Counted from the stretch's first letter, positions 6,725-15,596 are shown. The stretch is DNA of 23,674 bases from UASB124 sp964446935 (GCA_964446935.1 CAYUQI010000020.1:1-23674), one strand, 5' to 3'. Numbers and translations: made by a program. Notes: generated from the letters alone by a model not told the origin.

Positions 6725-7297
6725 ATGAAACGTGAATTGCATTATGTAACAACCAACCCCGGAAAGTTTGCTGAAGTGTCTCGCTTTCTTCAGCGTAATG
6801 CGCCTGAAATTGTGCTCAAACCGTGTTCAGTTGATATAGAAGAAATCCAGAGTTTTGATCAGCAAGCGATTGCTATTGATAAAGCAAAAAAAGCATGGGC
6901 GCTGGTAAAAAAACCATTGTTGATTGATGATGCGGCTATTTATTTTGATGCCTACAATAAATTTCCTGGTACGTTATCGAAGTTTGTATCGCAGGGGCTT
7001 GGCTTTGAAGGAATTAAGCGGTTGGTCGATTCGGGTGCACAGGCTCATTTCTTATTGTATATGATTTATATTCAAGCGCCGGATGAACTTCATGTTTTCG
7101 AAGGAATGTGTAAGGGTACGCTTACTAAACCAGATGTTTTTTCGGGGCATCCACATTTGCCATTTGATGTTTTTTTTGTTCCGGAAGGTGCTAACATTAC
7201 CTATGCTGCTATGTACGAACAGTTTGATCGGTATGCAGATTTCTTTTACCGTATTAAGGCTTTGCAAGCATTTTTAACGTGGTATAAGAATAATTAG
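6725..7297 (+). CDS. HAM1/RdgB-family non-canonical purine NTP pyrophosphatase, divergent
   Basis: Members hydrolyse ITP, dITP and XTP to monophosphates and so clean the nucleotide pool. Family features visible in the 190 residues are TTNPGKFAEV (9-18), DIEEIQ (37-42), the metal-site region IDDAAIYFD (67-75) followed by PG (81-82), and FDVFFVPEG (147-155). It is divergent: the usual DSGL is DDAA, the usual FGYDPIF is FDVFF, and the C-terminal SHR is FYR before IKAL. The fold call is good; substrate specificity is uncertain. The ribosome site is weak, so translation may be coupled to the upstream gene 12 bases away. prmC starts nine bases downstream. Confidence 0.8.
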   Translation: MKRELHYVTTNPGKFAEVSRFLQRNAPEIVLKPCSVDIEEIQSFDQQAIAIDKAKKAWALVKKPLLIDDAAIYFDAYNKFPGTLSKFVSQGLGFEGIKRLVDSGAQAHFLLYMIYIQAPDELHVFEGMCKGTLTKPDVFSGHPHLPFDVFFVPEGANITYAAMYEQFDRYADFFYRIKALQAFLTWYKNN

Positions 7298-7306
7298 GAC
7301 GTGATA

Positions 7307-8179
7307 ATGACAACGCTAATCCATCGTCTTATCAATGATATTGCTCAACAACTGCGAACATGTTGTTATTCTGATGATGCTGCCTATCATGAAGCATGGT
7401 GGATACTGGAATCGATAACAGGTAAAACAAAAGCGTGGTTACTGGTACAAGCAAATTATACCCTCACTGATGAACAACAGAAAACGTTGCAAGAATGGGT
7501 TCATGCTCGTGTTACCGACCAAAAACCCTTGCAATATCTGATAGGGAATGTTCCTTTTTGTGGCCTAAATATTCAGGTGGAACCACCGTTGTTGATTCCA
7601 CGGCCCGAAACAGAAGAGTGGGTGAGTTGGTTAATCGAACGACTCAAGCCTCTTGGCAATAAATCAATTACTCTTCTTGATATTGGTACCGGGACTGGAT
7701 GTATAGCACTTGCACTTGCTGCAGCATTGCCACAGGCAACTGTTGTTGGGGTGGATATCAATCCACAGGCAATCGCCTTGGCTGAAGTGAATAAAAAAAA
7801 TAATGCGCTTACTAATGTGGTATTCAGCCAATCTGATCTTTTTGCAGCATTGGCCCCTGGAAAAACATTTGATTTTATTGTTTCAAATCCTCCGTATGTA
7901 ACGCGTGAAGAATACAACAAGCTTGTTCCTTCAGTGAAGCAGTGGGAAGATGTGATGGCGCTTGTTGGCGGTGATAGTGGATTAGTCTTTTATGAACGTA
8001 TTGCTCAACAAGCCGCAGTACATTTGAAAGAGCAGAAATACAATCTGCCAAGTGTCGTTGTTGAGCTTGGTAATGATCCATATGCCGTTAAGACGTTATT
8101 TGAAAAGAATGGTTTTAGAGAGGTACAAATATATAAGGACATGCAAGGCGTAGATCGATGGCTTGCATGTTATAGGTGA
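7307..8179 (+). CDS. prmC: peptide chain release factor N5-glutamine methyltransferase PrmC
   Basis: PrmC (HemK) methylates the GGQ glutamine of release factors with S-adenosylmethionine. With the ATG at 7307 the protein has 290 residues, the family's normal size. It has an N-terminal helical domain, PRPETE (about 98-103), the AdoMet loop DIGTGTGCIALALA (125-138), VDINPQA and the substrate motif NPPYV (194-198). The frame also opens at a GTG at 7301, but AGGA at 7296-7299 is better spaced for 7307. prfA, a common neighbour, is not here; the gene instead follows the HAM1-family gene by nine bases. Confidence 0.94.
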   Translation: MTTLIHRLINDIAQQLRTCCYSDDAAYHEAWWILESITGKTKAWLLVQANYTLTDEQQKTLQEWVHARVTDQKPLQYLIGNVPFCGLNIQVEPPLLIPRPETEEWVSWLIERLKPLGNKSITLLDIGTGTGCIALALAAALPQATVVGVDINPQAIALAEVNKKNNALTNVVFSQSDLFAALAPGKTFDFIVSNPPYVTREEYNKLVPSVKQWEDVMALVGGDSGLVFYERIAQQAAVHLKEQKYNLPSVVVELGNDPYAVKTLFEKNGFREVQIYKDMQGVDRWLACYR

Positions 8180-8193
8180 GGGAGCATTCTCTC

Positions 8194-8255
8194 TTGTCAT
8201 GCTGAACCTGTTTCAGCATCCATTCATGGATCCTGAAATAAATTCAGGATGACAA
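8194..8255. repeat. dispersed palindromic repeat, copy 3
   Basis: The shortest copy: TTGTCATGCTGAA/TTTCAGCATCC on the left and GGATCCTGAA/TTCAGGATGACAA on the right, with almost no spacer between the two hairpins. It lies between prmC and glmU. GAGGGAG occurs on both sides (8178-8184 and 8272-8278); the right one is the glmU ribosome site. Confidence 0.88.
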
Positions 8256-8280
8256 AAAAATCAAGGCCGAAGAGGGAGTC

Positions 8281-9795
8281 ATGAATATGAAAAAAATATT
8301 AGCATGGTTATTCACAGGTTTAATGGTTACGAACAGTTTTTGTCAAACGAATGAGCAAGGAACTATGGTATCTGAAAAAAAACGTGTAAGAGCAATTGTT
8401 TTAGCAGCAGGTCGAGCAACGCGATTTAAAACTAAGAAGAGCAAAATGTTATTTCCCATTTGTGGACGGCCAATGGTGTTGTATCCCTTACGTGCTGTTG
8501 AAAGTTTACACATTCCGATAACCGTTGTTTTGGGATATCAACATGAGCTTGTTCGTTCTACCATAGAAAATAACTCCGTAAAAAATACGAGTTTTGTTAT
8601 TCAAAAGGAGTTGCTTGGAACGGGGCATGCAGTTATGTGCACTGCTGAGACGTGGGCCGATGCTGATGATCTCATTATATTAAATGGTGATATGCCGCTT
8701 GTAAAAGAAGGTACCCTTAAAAAGGTACTTGAGGTTCATGAGCAGGCTCATGCAACGATAACCTTTGTAACAACGTATGCCCAAAATCCTAAAGGGTATG
8801 GGCGTGTTATTGAACATGATGGTCGATATACACTTGTGGAAGAAAAGGATTGTACGCCGGAGCAGCGATTGGTACAAGAAGTTAATGCCGGGATTTATGT
8901 TATTAATCGAGCATGGCTTGAGCAGAATATTAGCTTGATTGTGCCAAGCAAGGTGACCGGTGAATATTATTTGCCTGATTGGATTAATCTTGCTTCGCAA
9001 CAAAACAAAGTTATTAAAACGGTTGCCGTTGCCTATGATGAGATACGAGGGGTCAATACCTTTCAAGAGTTATGGGTTGCTGAGCGGTTTAAACGTGATG
9101 AACTCATTACTGGATGGATGTTGCAAGGAGTGTATTTTGCTAATCCCGAAACCGTGCGCATTGAGGGTGATGTTACTATTGGAGCGGGAACTATGATTGA
9201 TGCCGGTGTTCATTTGAAAGGACATACTACTATTGGTTCTGAGTGTATGATTGGTATGTCATCAATTATTGACAATAGTACCATTGGTGATGAAACCGAG
9301 ATTTATCCATTCTCATATGTTCAGGATAGTGTAATTCAAAATCAGGTGCACGTTGGTCCCTATGCGCGTCTGCGTGGTAATGTGGTATTAGAGAACAAGG
9401 CTGAGATTGGTAATTTTGTTGAGTTAAAGAATACCATTATTGGACAAGGATCAAAGGCAAAACATCTTGCCTACCTTGGTGATGCTACGATTGGAGAAAA
9501 GGTTAATATTGGTGCTGGGACAATAACGTGCAATTATGACGGGTTTAAGAAACACAAAACGTGCATTGAAAATAATGTGTTTGTTGGTAGCAATAATACC
9601 TTGGTTGCTCCGGTGTGCTTGGAGGAGGGATGCTATACAGCAGCGGGTTCGACGATTACCCAAGATGTGCCTGCTGATAGTTTAGCTATAGCTCGTGCTC
9701 GCCAAACGAACAAAGTTGATTATGTGCATCGTTTGCAGGCTGCTACCAAACAAACAGCCCAAAAAGATGATGAGATGAGCATAGAGGTCCCATAA
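8281..9795 (+). CDS. glmU: bifunctional N-acetylglucosamine-1-phosphate uridylyltransferase / glucosamine-1-phosphate acetyltransferase with signal-like N-terminus
   Basis: GlmU makes UDP-GlcNAc for peptidoglycan and lipopolysaccharide. The N-terminal half has the nucleotidyltransferase motifs IVLAAGRATRF (39-49), LNGDMPLV, KGYGRVI and EVNAGIYV. The C-terminal half is a left-handed beta-helix with GNFVELKN, the acetyltransferase region SKAKHLAYLGD (catalytic His) and NIGAGTITCNYDG. The frame starts with MNMKKILAWLFTGLMVTNSF, a signal-peptide-like segment; with it the protein has 504 residues against about 456 for the family. GAGGGAG lies directly before this ATG. A second start at 8365 (MVSEKKRVRAIVLAAG, with AAGGA three bases upstream) would give an ordinary cytosolic enzyme of 476 residues. 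The loop LAAGxGTR has Ala for the second Gly. Confidence 0.93.
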   Translation: MNMKKILAWLFTGLMVTNSFCQTNEQGTMVSEKKRVRAIVLAAGRATRFKTKKSKMLFPICGRPMVLYPLRAVESLHIPITVVLGYQHELVRSTIENNSVKNTSFVIQKELLGTGHAVMCTAETWADADDLIILNGDMPLVKEGTLKKVLEVHEQAHATITFVTTYAQNPKGYGRVIEHDGRYTLVEEKDCTPEQRLVQEVNAGIYVINRAWLEQNISLIVPSKVTGEYYLPDWINLASQQNKVIKTVAVAYDEIRGVNTFQELWVAERFKRDELITGWMLQGVYFANPETVRIEGDVTIGAGTMIDAGVHLKGHTTIGSECMIGMSSIIDNSTIGDETEIYPFSYVQDSVIQNQVHVGPYARLRGNVVLENKAEIGNFVELKNTIIGQGSKAKHLAYLGDATIGEKVNIGAGTITCNYDGFKKHKTCIENNVFVGSNNTLVAPVCLEEGCYTAAGSTITQDVPADSLAIARARQTNKVDYVHRLQAATKQTAQKDDEMSIEVP

Positions 9796-9813
9796 CAGAT
9801 GCTTTATGGGGAT

Positions 9814-9842
9814 TTGACAGGCATTGTGCTTTAGGGTATGGT
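9814..9842 (+). promoter_or_regulatory. candidate sigma-70-type promoter
   Basis: TTGACA (9814-9819) and TATGGT (9837-9842) are exactly 17 bases apart, just after glmU. The next gene starts 235 bases later at 10077, so the leader would be long. Apart from AT-rich sequence, nothing else is seen in the 281-base gap. Confidence 0.35.
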
Positions 9843-10076
9843 AAATGCACCTTTTATGAAGGCATTCAATAAAAATTCAATAATTGAAAAAAATCACTAA
9901 ACATTCCTTTGTTTCAACATTTTTTGAAATAAAACCATGAGGTTGTTCACAAAACCTTTTCAAATAGACTATCTTGGAAGGTAGAGACTATAAAAATAAT
10001 TGGGGGATTACCGAGTGGGAGATTTGCATACGTTTTAAAAAGCTAGGTTATTAAAGTAGATAAAAAGAGGTTTTTT

Positions 10077-10514
10077 ATGAAGTTTTTAATTACATTGAAA
10101 ATTCTTTGCCTGATGTGTGTGAGTATTGCTATCTTGCGCGCAAAGCAAGCTGAACAAGAAACAAACATTAAGAATAATGTGGAGGTTCGAACAGGTCTTA
10201 GTGAAGACTCCCTTATTCAAAGTGCTGTCAGTAAACTTAAAAAAGCAAAAGGAACCACGACGGGCCATTTCCATAGAATTTCATGTGAATTACGCTTGTG
10301 CGGTGATCAGCTTTTGAAAGAAGAAACGAGCACATACTATACTGATTATCGTAAAAAGAAGGATTGTTCGATAATCAATTACGCTGAAGGCCTTCCAACT
10401 CGAACATTAGAAGTGATTTATAAACCATATGAAAAATATCTTGCGGTAATTGATAAGCGACATAATATGAAGCGCCAAGAACGACGTATCGAATTGCCAG
10501 AAGGTGTTTTATAA
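10077..10514 (+). CDS. hypothetical small secreted protein
   Basis: I do not recognise this 145-residue protein. It has an N-terminal signal peptide (MKFLITLKILCLMCVSIAIL, with RAKQAEQ after the hydrophobic core). A charged mature part has three cysteines and a very basic C-terminal third (KRHNMKRQERRIELPEG). AAAGAGG precedes the ATG. It lies 35 bases before rubredoxin and may be cotranscribed with it. There is no motif that suggests an activity. Confidence 0.75.
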   Translation: MKFLITLKILCLMCVSIAILRAKQAEQETNIKNNVEVRTGLSEDSLIQSAVSKLKKAKGTTTGHFHRISCELRLCGDQLLKEETSTYYTDYRKKKDCSIINYAEGLPTRTLEVIYKPYEKYLAVIDKRHNMKRQERRIELPEGVL

Positions 10515-10549
10515 TAAGCAAAGAAGAAAAGGGTGAAAGGGTATTAATA

Positions 10550-10744
10550 ATGCAAGCGTACATGTGTACTGTGTGCGGGTACTTGTATGACGTGCAGAGT
10601 GCTGAGAAGGATCCTGAGGGGAATTTGATTGCTTTTGAAAATCTTGATCCTGAATGGACCTGTCCAGTGTGTGGTGTGCCCGAAGAGCTTTTTCTGCCGT
10701 CCGAGTCAGACCGTGTTCCAGATGTCATCATTTCAAAAAAATAA
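10550..10744 (+). CDS. rubredoxin
   Basis: Rubredoxin is a small one-electron carrier with a single iron held by four cysteines. The 64-residue product has both knuckles, CTVCGY (Cys6, Cys9) and CPVCG (Cys38, Cys41), with the usual 28-residue spacing between them and the acidic, aromatic middle of the family. The C-terminal tail beyond the core is about 15 residues longer than the minimal form. AAAGGG precedes the ATG. Its partner oxidoreductase is not in the window; in other bacteria rubredoxins serve oxygen or peroxide reduction and alkane hydroxylation. Confidence 0.93.
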   Translation: MQAYMCTVCGYLYDVQSAEKDPEGNLIAFENLDPEWTCPVCGVPEELFLPSESDRVPDVIISKK

Positions 10745-10770
10745 GTATATATCTTACATAAGGGTTTGGT

Positions 10771-11718
10771 ATGGAGTCTAAAAACAAGCGTTCACGTACC
10801 GAAACGTTTTTTTCAGTTTTAAAGAATATTTTTATTGTGCTTCTTTTTCTTCAATTTGCACCGATGATTCTCTCTAGTCTTAAAAATTCAATTAAAGATT
10901 CATTAGTTGCTAAAACCCACGTTGGGTATTTGACCATCAATGGTGTTATTGATGATTCTGCTTATTATGTTAAAAAGATTGATGAATTTTATAAGGATCC
11001 AGACATCAAGGCACTTCTTATCAAAATCAATTCCCCTGGTGGGTATACTGGTTCGAGCCAAATTATTTTCAATGAATTAAAGCGATTCAAAAAAGAAAAA
11101 CCCGTTGTAGCATTGATTGAAAATGTTGGTGCTTCCGGGGCATATTATGTTGCATTGGCTGCTCATAGTATCATTGCCAGCCCTATCTCCTTAGTTGGCA
11201 GTATTGGTATATTTATGGAGTTACCAAATGTTAAGGAGTTATTAGGTTCCTGGAAGGTTTCATATCGATATGTTCAATCGGGTACTTATAAAACAGTTGG
11301 CAGTATGGTCAAAGATGTTTCAAATGCTGAGTTAGCATATCTGCAAAATATGTCTGATGATCAGTATAATTATTTTATTAAAGATGTTGCAGCGTGCCGA
11401 AATCTTGTTCTTAAAGATCACAAGACATGGGCGGACGGTAAGGCATTTACTGGCAATCAGGCATTAAAACTAAAATTGATTGATAAGCTTGGATCGTTTA
11501 GTGATGCTCTTGAAGAAGTTAAACGTTTGGCCAAGATTAAAGATGAGATAAAACTTATACAGCCTAAAAAGCCATCAGGGTTTATGCGTTTGTTTGCAGG
11601 TGATGATGAAACCGGGTATGACCAGATGTCATTGGCTGGCAAAGTTGCATGGTTTTTAAAGGATGTTACCGCACAATTTTCTGCTCAACAACAATGCAGT
11701 CAGCCATCCATGAGTTAA
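10771..11718 (+). CDS. sppA: S49 family signal peptide peptidase SppA-type protease
   Basis: SppA-type serine proteases cut leftover signal peptides in the membrane. The 315-residue protein has one N-terminal membrane segment (about 14-36) and then the S49 protease domain. Landmarks are KINSPGG (85-91), GASGAYYVA with the predicted nucleophile Ser122, and SGTYK with the predicted general base Lys174. The 52-residue Ser-Lys spacing is that of the short, single-domain bacterial SppA. GSIGIFME follows the catalytic serine as in the family. It begins 26 bases after rubredoxin and probably ends the small gene group that starts at 10077. Many exported proteins in the window would supply substrates. 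Confidence 0.92.
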   Translation: MESKNKRSRTETFFSVLKNIFIVLLFLQFAPMILSSLKNSIKDSLVAKTHVGYLTINGVIDDSAYYVKKIDEFYKDPDIKALLIKINSPGGYTGSSQIIFNELKRFKKEKPVVALIENVGASGAYYVALAAHSIIASPISLVGSIGIFMELPNVKELLGSWKVSYRYVQSGTYKTVGSMVKDVSNAELAYLQNMSDDQYNYFIKDVAACRNLVLKDHKTWADGKAFTGNQALKLKLIDKLGSFSDALEEVKRLAKIKDEIKLIQPKKPSGFMRLFAGDDETGYDQMSLAGKVAWFLKDVTAQFSAQQQCSQPSMS

Positions 11719-11946
11719 GTTTGGTTTTTTTAGGCTAAAAACCTTGCCGGGGGTCTGTTTTTGCTACAATTTCCTGAAATGGCATTGGTTGTTTGAATAG
11801 CACAAAAAGGCGGATTGCGAGCAAGATCTTGTGTTTTGAGTGATTATACGGTTGAATTAATACAAGACACGTTAAATGATACTACATGGTGGCAATAGGC
11901 AAAATTTAATTATTCAGTATGCATGTTCAAAATCACAGGGGAAATC

Positions 11947-13803
11947 ATGGACGCGGCGCCCACAGTGCTTAAAAATAGTGATTTTTTAAAACAAGCTAAA
12001 GACATCGTCAAATCGTTGGGGGTTGTTTTTGGTGATATTGGAACAAGCCCTATCTACACACTTGTTACTATTTTTTCTAATTTTTTAATTGAACCAACCT
12101 TGCCAAGTATTTTGGGGATTATTTCACTGGTCATTTGGACATTGGTGGTGCTGGTCATGATTCAATATGCCTGGCTTGCCATGAGCCTTGGTAAAAAGGG
12201 TGAAGGTGGTACGATTGTGCTTAAAGAACTTTTAGTGCCGCTTTTGAAGTCTCCCCAACGTGTGTATATTGTAACCATTCTTTCTTTTGTTGGTATAGCA
12301 CTTTTTTTTGGTGACGGTGTTATTACCCCAGCAATTAGTATTCTGAGTGCCGTTGAGGGGATCCTATTGGTTCCAGGGTGTAGTCATTTTGCTCACTACA
12401 CAATGTTTTTTGCATGTTTGATAACAGTGTTACTTTTTATTTTGCAGCATCGTGGAACTGAAAGAATATCCATAGCATTTGGGCCCATTATGTCTACGTG
12501 GTTTATTTCGCTTGCGGTATTTGGATTAATTTCATTATATCAAGCGCCTGTGCTTTTGATGGCTGTTAGTCCATGGTATGGACTTGCTTTTATTGTTAAA
12601 CATAAATTTACTGGCTTTCTAGTTTTGTCGGGCGTTATTTTGTGTGCTACCGGAGGTGAGGCGTTGTATGCTGACATGGGCCACTTAGGCCGTAAACCTA
12701 TCCGGCGTGCCTGGTACCTCGTTTTTGTTGCACTTATTCTAAATTATTTGGGACAGGGGGCTTTTTTATTGCAGAATCCGCATGCAGCTGGTCGGGCGAG
12801 CGTATTGTATGAAATGATAATGGGCCACACGTCCTTGACCGTCTATATTGTTTTTCTGGTGCTCAGTTTGATGGCGACCGTTATTGCTTCTCAATCTTTA
12901 ATAAGTGGTATGTTCTCGGTTGTTTATCAGGGTATTACGACGAATATTATGCCTATGTTTAAGGTTGATTATACGTCAAGCAAGCTTCGAACACAGGTAT
13001 ACATCAGATCGGTTAATTGGGTTTTGATGTTTTCGGTTTTATTTATGATTCTGTTGTTTAAACATTCTAATAATTTAGCGAGTGCTTACGGATTAGCGGT
13101 GACCGGAACCATGTCGATTACGGGTATTATGATAACGTGGATTTTTTGGTTACGACATAACATGCTTAAGATGCTGATGTCATCTGGGTGCACGATCGTT
13201 GGGCTCACTTTTTTCTTGGCAGGCTTAAGTAAGTTCCCTGAAGGTGGTTATTGGTCAGTGATCATAGCCTTATGCCCATTGCTACTTATTTTGACCTATA
13301 CCGCTGGGCAGCGTCGTTTGCTGAATGCGTTACAACCTACTCCGGTTGAACTGTTTTTAGAAAATTATGAAACACATTATGAGACAGCGACGAAGTTAAA
13401 GGGCTCAGCCCTGTTCTTTGTGCGTGATATCAAAATGGTGCCTCCATATATTACGCAAACCATGTTTAAAAATAATATTTTATATGAAGATAACATTTTG
13501 ATTTCTGTCGTAACGCGTGATGATCCATTTGGGGTTATTGGATTCTTTAAAGGGAATCTAGCGCCAGGCTTCCGTGTATTCGAAATTCATATGGGGTATA
13601 TGGAAATGCTTGATATTGAAAAGATTCTTCGTAATGCAGGTATAGAACCAACCGTTATGTTCTATGGCCTTGAAGAAATTGTTACGAAGAATTTTGTTTG
13701 GAAAGTCTTTTCCTTTATCAAACACATATCGCCCTCGTTTGTGCAGTTTTATAAATTGCCGCCAGAAAAACTTCATGGCGTTATTACTGCTATAGAGTTG
13801 TAA
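11947..13803 (+). CDS. kup: KUP-type potassium uptake protein
   Basis: Kup is a proton-coupled potassium importer of the inner membrane. The 618-residue protein (E. coli Kup has 622) begins with the family signature LGVVFGDIGTSPIYTL. It has about twelve membrane segments with typical stretches GEGGTIVLKELL, FFGDGVITPAISILSAVEG, GGEALYADMGHLG and SQSLISG. The hydrophilic C-terminal domain has the expected length. An in-frame ATG at 11923 lacks a ribosome site, whereas AGGGGA lies just before the ATG at 11947, so I use the latter. The gene stands alone, 228 bases after sppA. Confidence 0.94.
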   Translation: MDAAPTVLKNSDFLKQAKDIVKSLGVVFGDIGTSPIYTLVTIFSNFLIEPTLPSILGIISLVIWTLVVLVMIQYAWLAMSLGKKGEGGTIVLKELLVPLLKSPQRVYIVTILSFVGIALFFGDGVITPAISILSAVEGILLVPGCSHFAHYTMFFACLITVLLFILQHRGTERISIAFGPIMSTWFISLAVFGLISLYQAPVLLMAVSPWYGLAFIVKHKFTGFLVLSGVILCATGGEALYADMGHLGRKPIRRAWYLVFVALILNYLGQGAFLLQNPHAAGRASVLYEMIMGHTSLTVYIVFLVLSLMATVIASQSLISGMFSVVYQGITTNIMPMFKVDYTSSKLRTQVYIRSVNWVLMFSVLFMILLFKHSNNLASAYGLAVTGTMSITGIMITWIFWLRHNMLKMLMSSGCTIVGLTFFLAGLSKFPEGGYWSVIIALCPLLLILTYTAGQRRLLNALQPTPVELFLENYETHYETATKLKGSALFFVRDIKMVPPYITQTMFKNNILYEDNILISVVTRDDPFGVIGFFKGNLAPGFRVFEIHMGYMEMLDIEKILRNAGIEPTVMFYGLEEIVTKNFVWKVFSFIKHISPSFVQFYKLPPEKLHGVITAIEL

Positions 13804-13989
13804 GATTCTCCCGAAGGATACTCTTTCAATTCTTAACCTGGAAAACCAGTAAAAACGTAGAATTTATGCGGCTTTTGGGTATTCTTTTGCCGATTCTTTT
13901 TCTATTTGGTAATATTAATAGTACGAATTACTATAAGCAGCGCTTGAGCTAGAAACCCGCTGTTTATTATTAAAATGTGAGGTTTGATC

Positions 13990-15576
13990 ATGAATGTTAA
14001 TATCAAGAAAATAATGTATTTTTTGGTGGTACTTATAATTGTAAGTATAGCCTCAGTTATGGATGCCGCTGTAAAGCATTCTTCTTCAAAACAATTTCAG
14101 TATTCAATCAATCTCATGTGGATGAATAAAACATTAGATAAGGACCAGCTTTATATTTTCCCATTAAGTAAAACTGATCTTGATAAAAATGCGACTGATC
14201 TAAAAATGTATAAAGCTGATCTTGATAGTTATAAAGCTATTTTAGAAAAGAAAACTCTTGATACCTACAAAGGTAAGCTGGATCACTACAAATTGGCGCT
14301 GTGGACGCTGTATCAGTTTTTGGCTGTAGGTGAGTGGTCTTGTAAGGCCTTTAGTTGGCAGTTGGAATGCCAGACGCAGGCTGAATGGGATAGCGTTAAT
14401 CTGGTTGCCTATAAAGCTGTTTTGGATAAATATAAAACAGCTTTGGATACATATAAAGAAAAGATAGAAACCGATGAAGATTTTCCAGAGCGGTATAATG
14501 ATCGATATAAAATGTCTAAGAATAAGTTTAAGATCGATAAGACGTATCTTGATGAAGCTAAAGCTATTGCTGATCGTTATAAGACTGAGCTTGAACAATG
14601 TAAAGCCGTGTTGGATACATACAAAGATGCTCAGGAGCAAGCCGGTCTGACTAAGGCTAATCTTGATATCTATAAAGATAATCTGATAAAAATTGATCTC
14701 GATAAAAACTTTTTTAATCATATCTATGCATGGGCTGAGGCGAATCAAGAAGGGGTTGTTAATGTATGGTTTGACAGTGAACTAGTCCCAAAAAATGCTG
14801 TGAGCAATACACAAGCATTAATTAATGACTATATTGATAAACATCCCAAAATGGCTCCCATTAGATTGCAAGATATAAGGAAGCTTCCCTGTGTTATTGA
14901 TCACCCAAAAGTTTTTAGTGAAAAAATACCAGTTTATTTTCGTGTTGATCTTCTGCGTCCTATTATAGCGCTTTATATGCTATCACATGGAACAAGCTTT
15001 TTTGTACATGCAGATTTCGATATGGAACCGCTTGCTCAAGCGCAACTATTTGATACTTATACAATGCAGAATCTTAAAAGATATGGCATTGTTATGGCCT
15101 ATGCTGATGGTTTTTTCGAAAATTCGTTTCAGATGGTGAGCAATAACAATGAAAATCTTATTACGGCTATGGAATATACTGTTGTAGAGCTTAATATTCA
15201 AAGAGCCTATAATGCGTTGGAGGGGCGTTTTCACGGTAAGAGCTCTCCTCTAGGGGCTTTGGAACAGGCTGTTTATTTCAGTTATCACAATATGTTTTTG
15301 TATTTTTATTATTTGGAAAAAACGTATCAACTAAAAATACATAAGAGATGTTGTGGTATTGGTAGCGATAGAGTTTTTAATAAAGATGATTGTACTGACT
15401 ATGATAAAGAGAAAGATGGATTGAAACCATTTGGTCTTTATGAAATTCCAGCCATTGGGCAGTGGCTGATTTTGGACAGCGTATGGGTTACCGATGATGT
15501 TGTGGCGAACAAAATGCCAGTAAAGATGGTGCATTGTCCTCCGTCCAGATTTGATTTTTTAAATAAGCGAATTTGA
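13990..15576 (+). CDS. secreted toxin-like glycosyltransferase (GT-A fold, DXD motif) with inserted coiled coil
   Basis: The 528-residue protein starts with a signal peptide (hydrophobic 9-24, cleavage near VMDA-AVK). Short motifs in order resemble the sugar-binding-DXD glycosyltransferases (Gly_transf_sug and TcdA/TcdB-like groups). These are the strand INLMWMNK (40-47), WAEANQEGVVNVWFDS (248-263), YFRVDLLRPIIALYMLSHGT (316-335), ADFDMEP with DFD at 342-344 as the likely metal and nucleotide-sugar site, and FFENSFQMVSNN near 375-386. Between the first motif and the rest lies an insertion (about 60-235) of heptads of the form YKxxLDx, probably a coiled coil. GAGG precedes the ATG at 13990; a TTG six bases earlier is less likely. 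Such enzymes often modify host proteins, so a role as an effector is an inference. Neighbours give no further clue. Confidence 0.75.
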   Translation: MNVNIKKIMYFLVVLIIVSIASVMDAAVKHSSSKQFQYSINLMWMNKTLDKDQLYIFPLSKTDLDKNATDLKMYKADLDSYKAILEKKTLDTYKGKLDHYKLALWTLYQFLAVGEWSCKAFSWQLECQTQAEWDSVNLVAYKAVLDKYKTALDTYKEKIETDEDFPERYNDRYKMSKNKFKIDKTYLDEAKAIADRYKTELEQCKAVLDTYKDAQEQAGLTKANLDIYKDNLIKIDLDKNFFNHIYAWAEANQEGVVNVWFDSELVPKNAVSNTQALINDYIDKHPKMAPIRLQDIRKLPCVIDHPKVFSEKIPVYFRVDLLRPIIALYMLSHGTSFFVHADFDMEPLAQAQLFDTYTMQNLKRYGIVMAYADGFFENSFQMVSNNNENLITAMEYTVVELNIQRAYNALEGRFHGKSSPLGALEQAVYFSYHNMFLYFYYLEKTYQLKIHKRCCGIGSDRVFNKDDCTDYDKEKDGLKPFGLYEIPAIGQWLILDSVWVTDDVVANKMPVKMVHCPPSRFDFLNKRI

Positions 15577-15596
15577 TGCACGAACTAACGTTCATA

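Noticed and set aside
11723..11743. Hairpin GGTTTTT/AAAAACC after sppA as a terminator
   Set aside because: Only two G-C pairs and no T-run after the stem.
13866..13952. 28-codon frame MRLLGILLPILFLFG... between kup and the glycosyltransferase
   Set aside because: It looks like a signal peptide alone, but has no ribosome site and stops after 28 codons; it may be the remnant of a lost secreted protein, but support is too thin.
14242..14748. 168-codon minus-strand frame inside the glycosyltransferase gene
   Set aside because: It is a shadow produced by the regular YKxxLDx heptads on the other strand; the plus-strand gene has signal peptide, ribosome site and family motifs.
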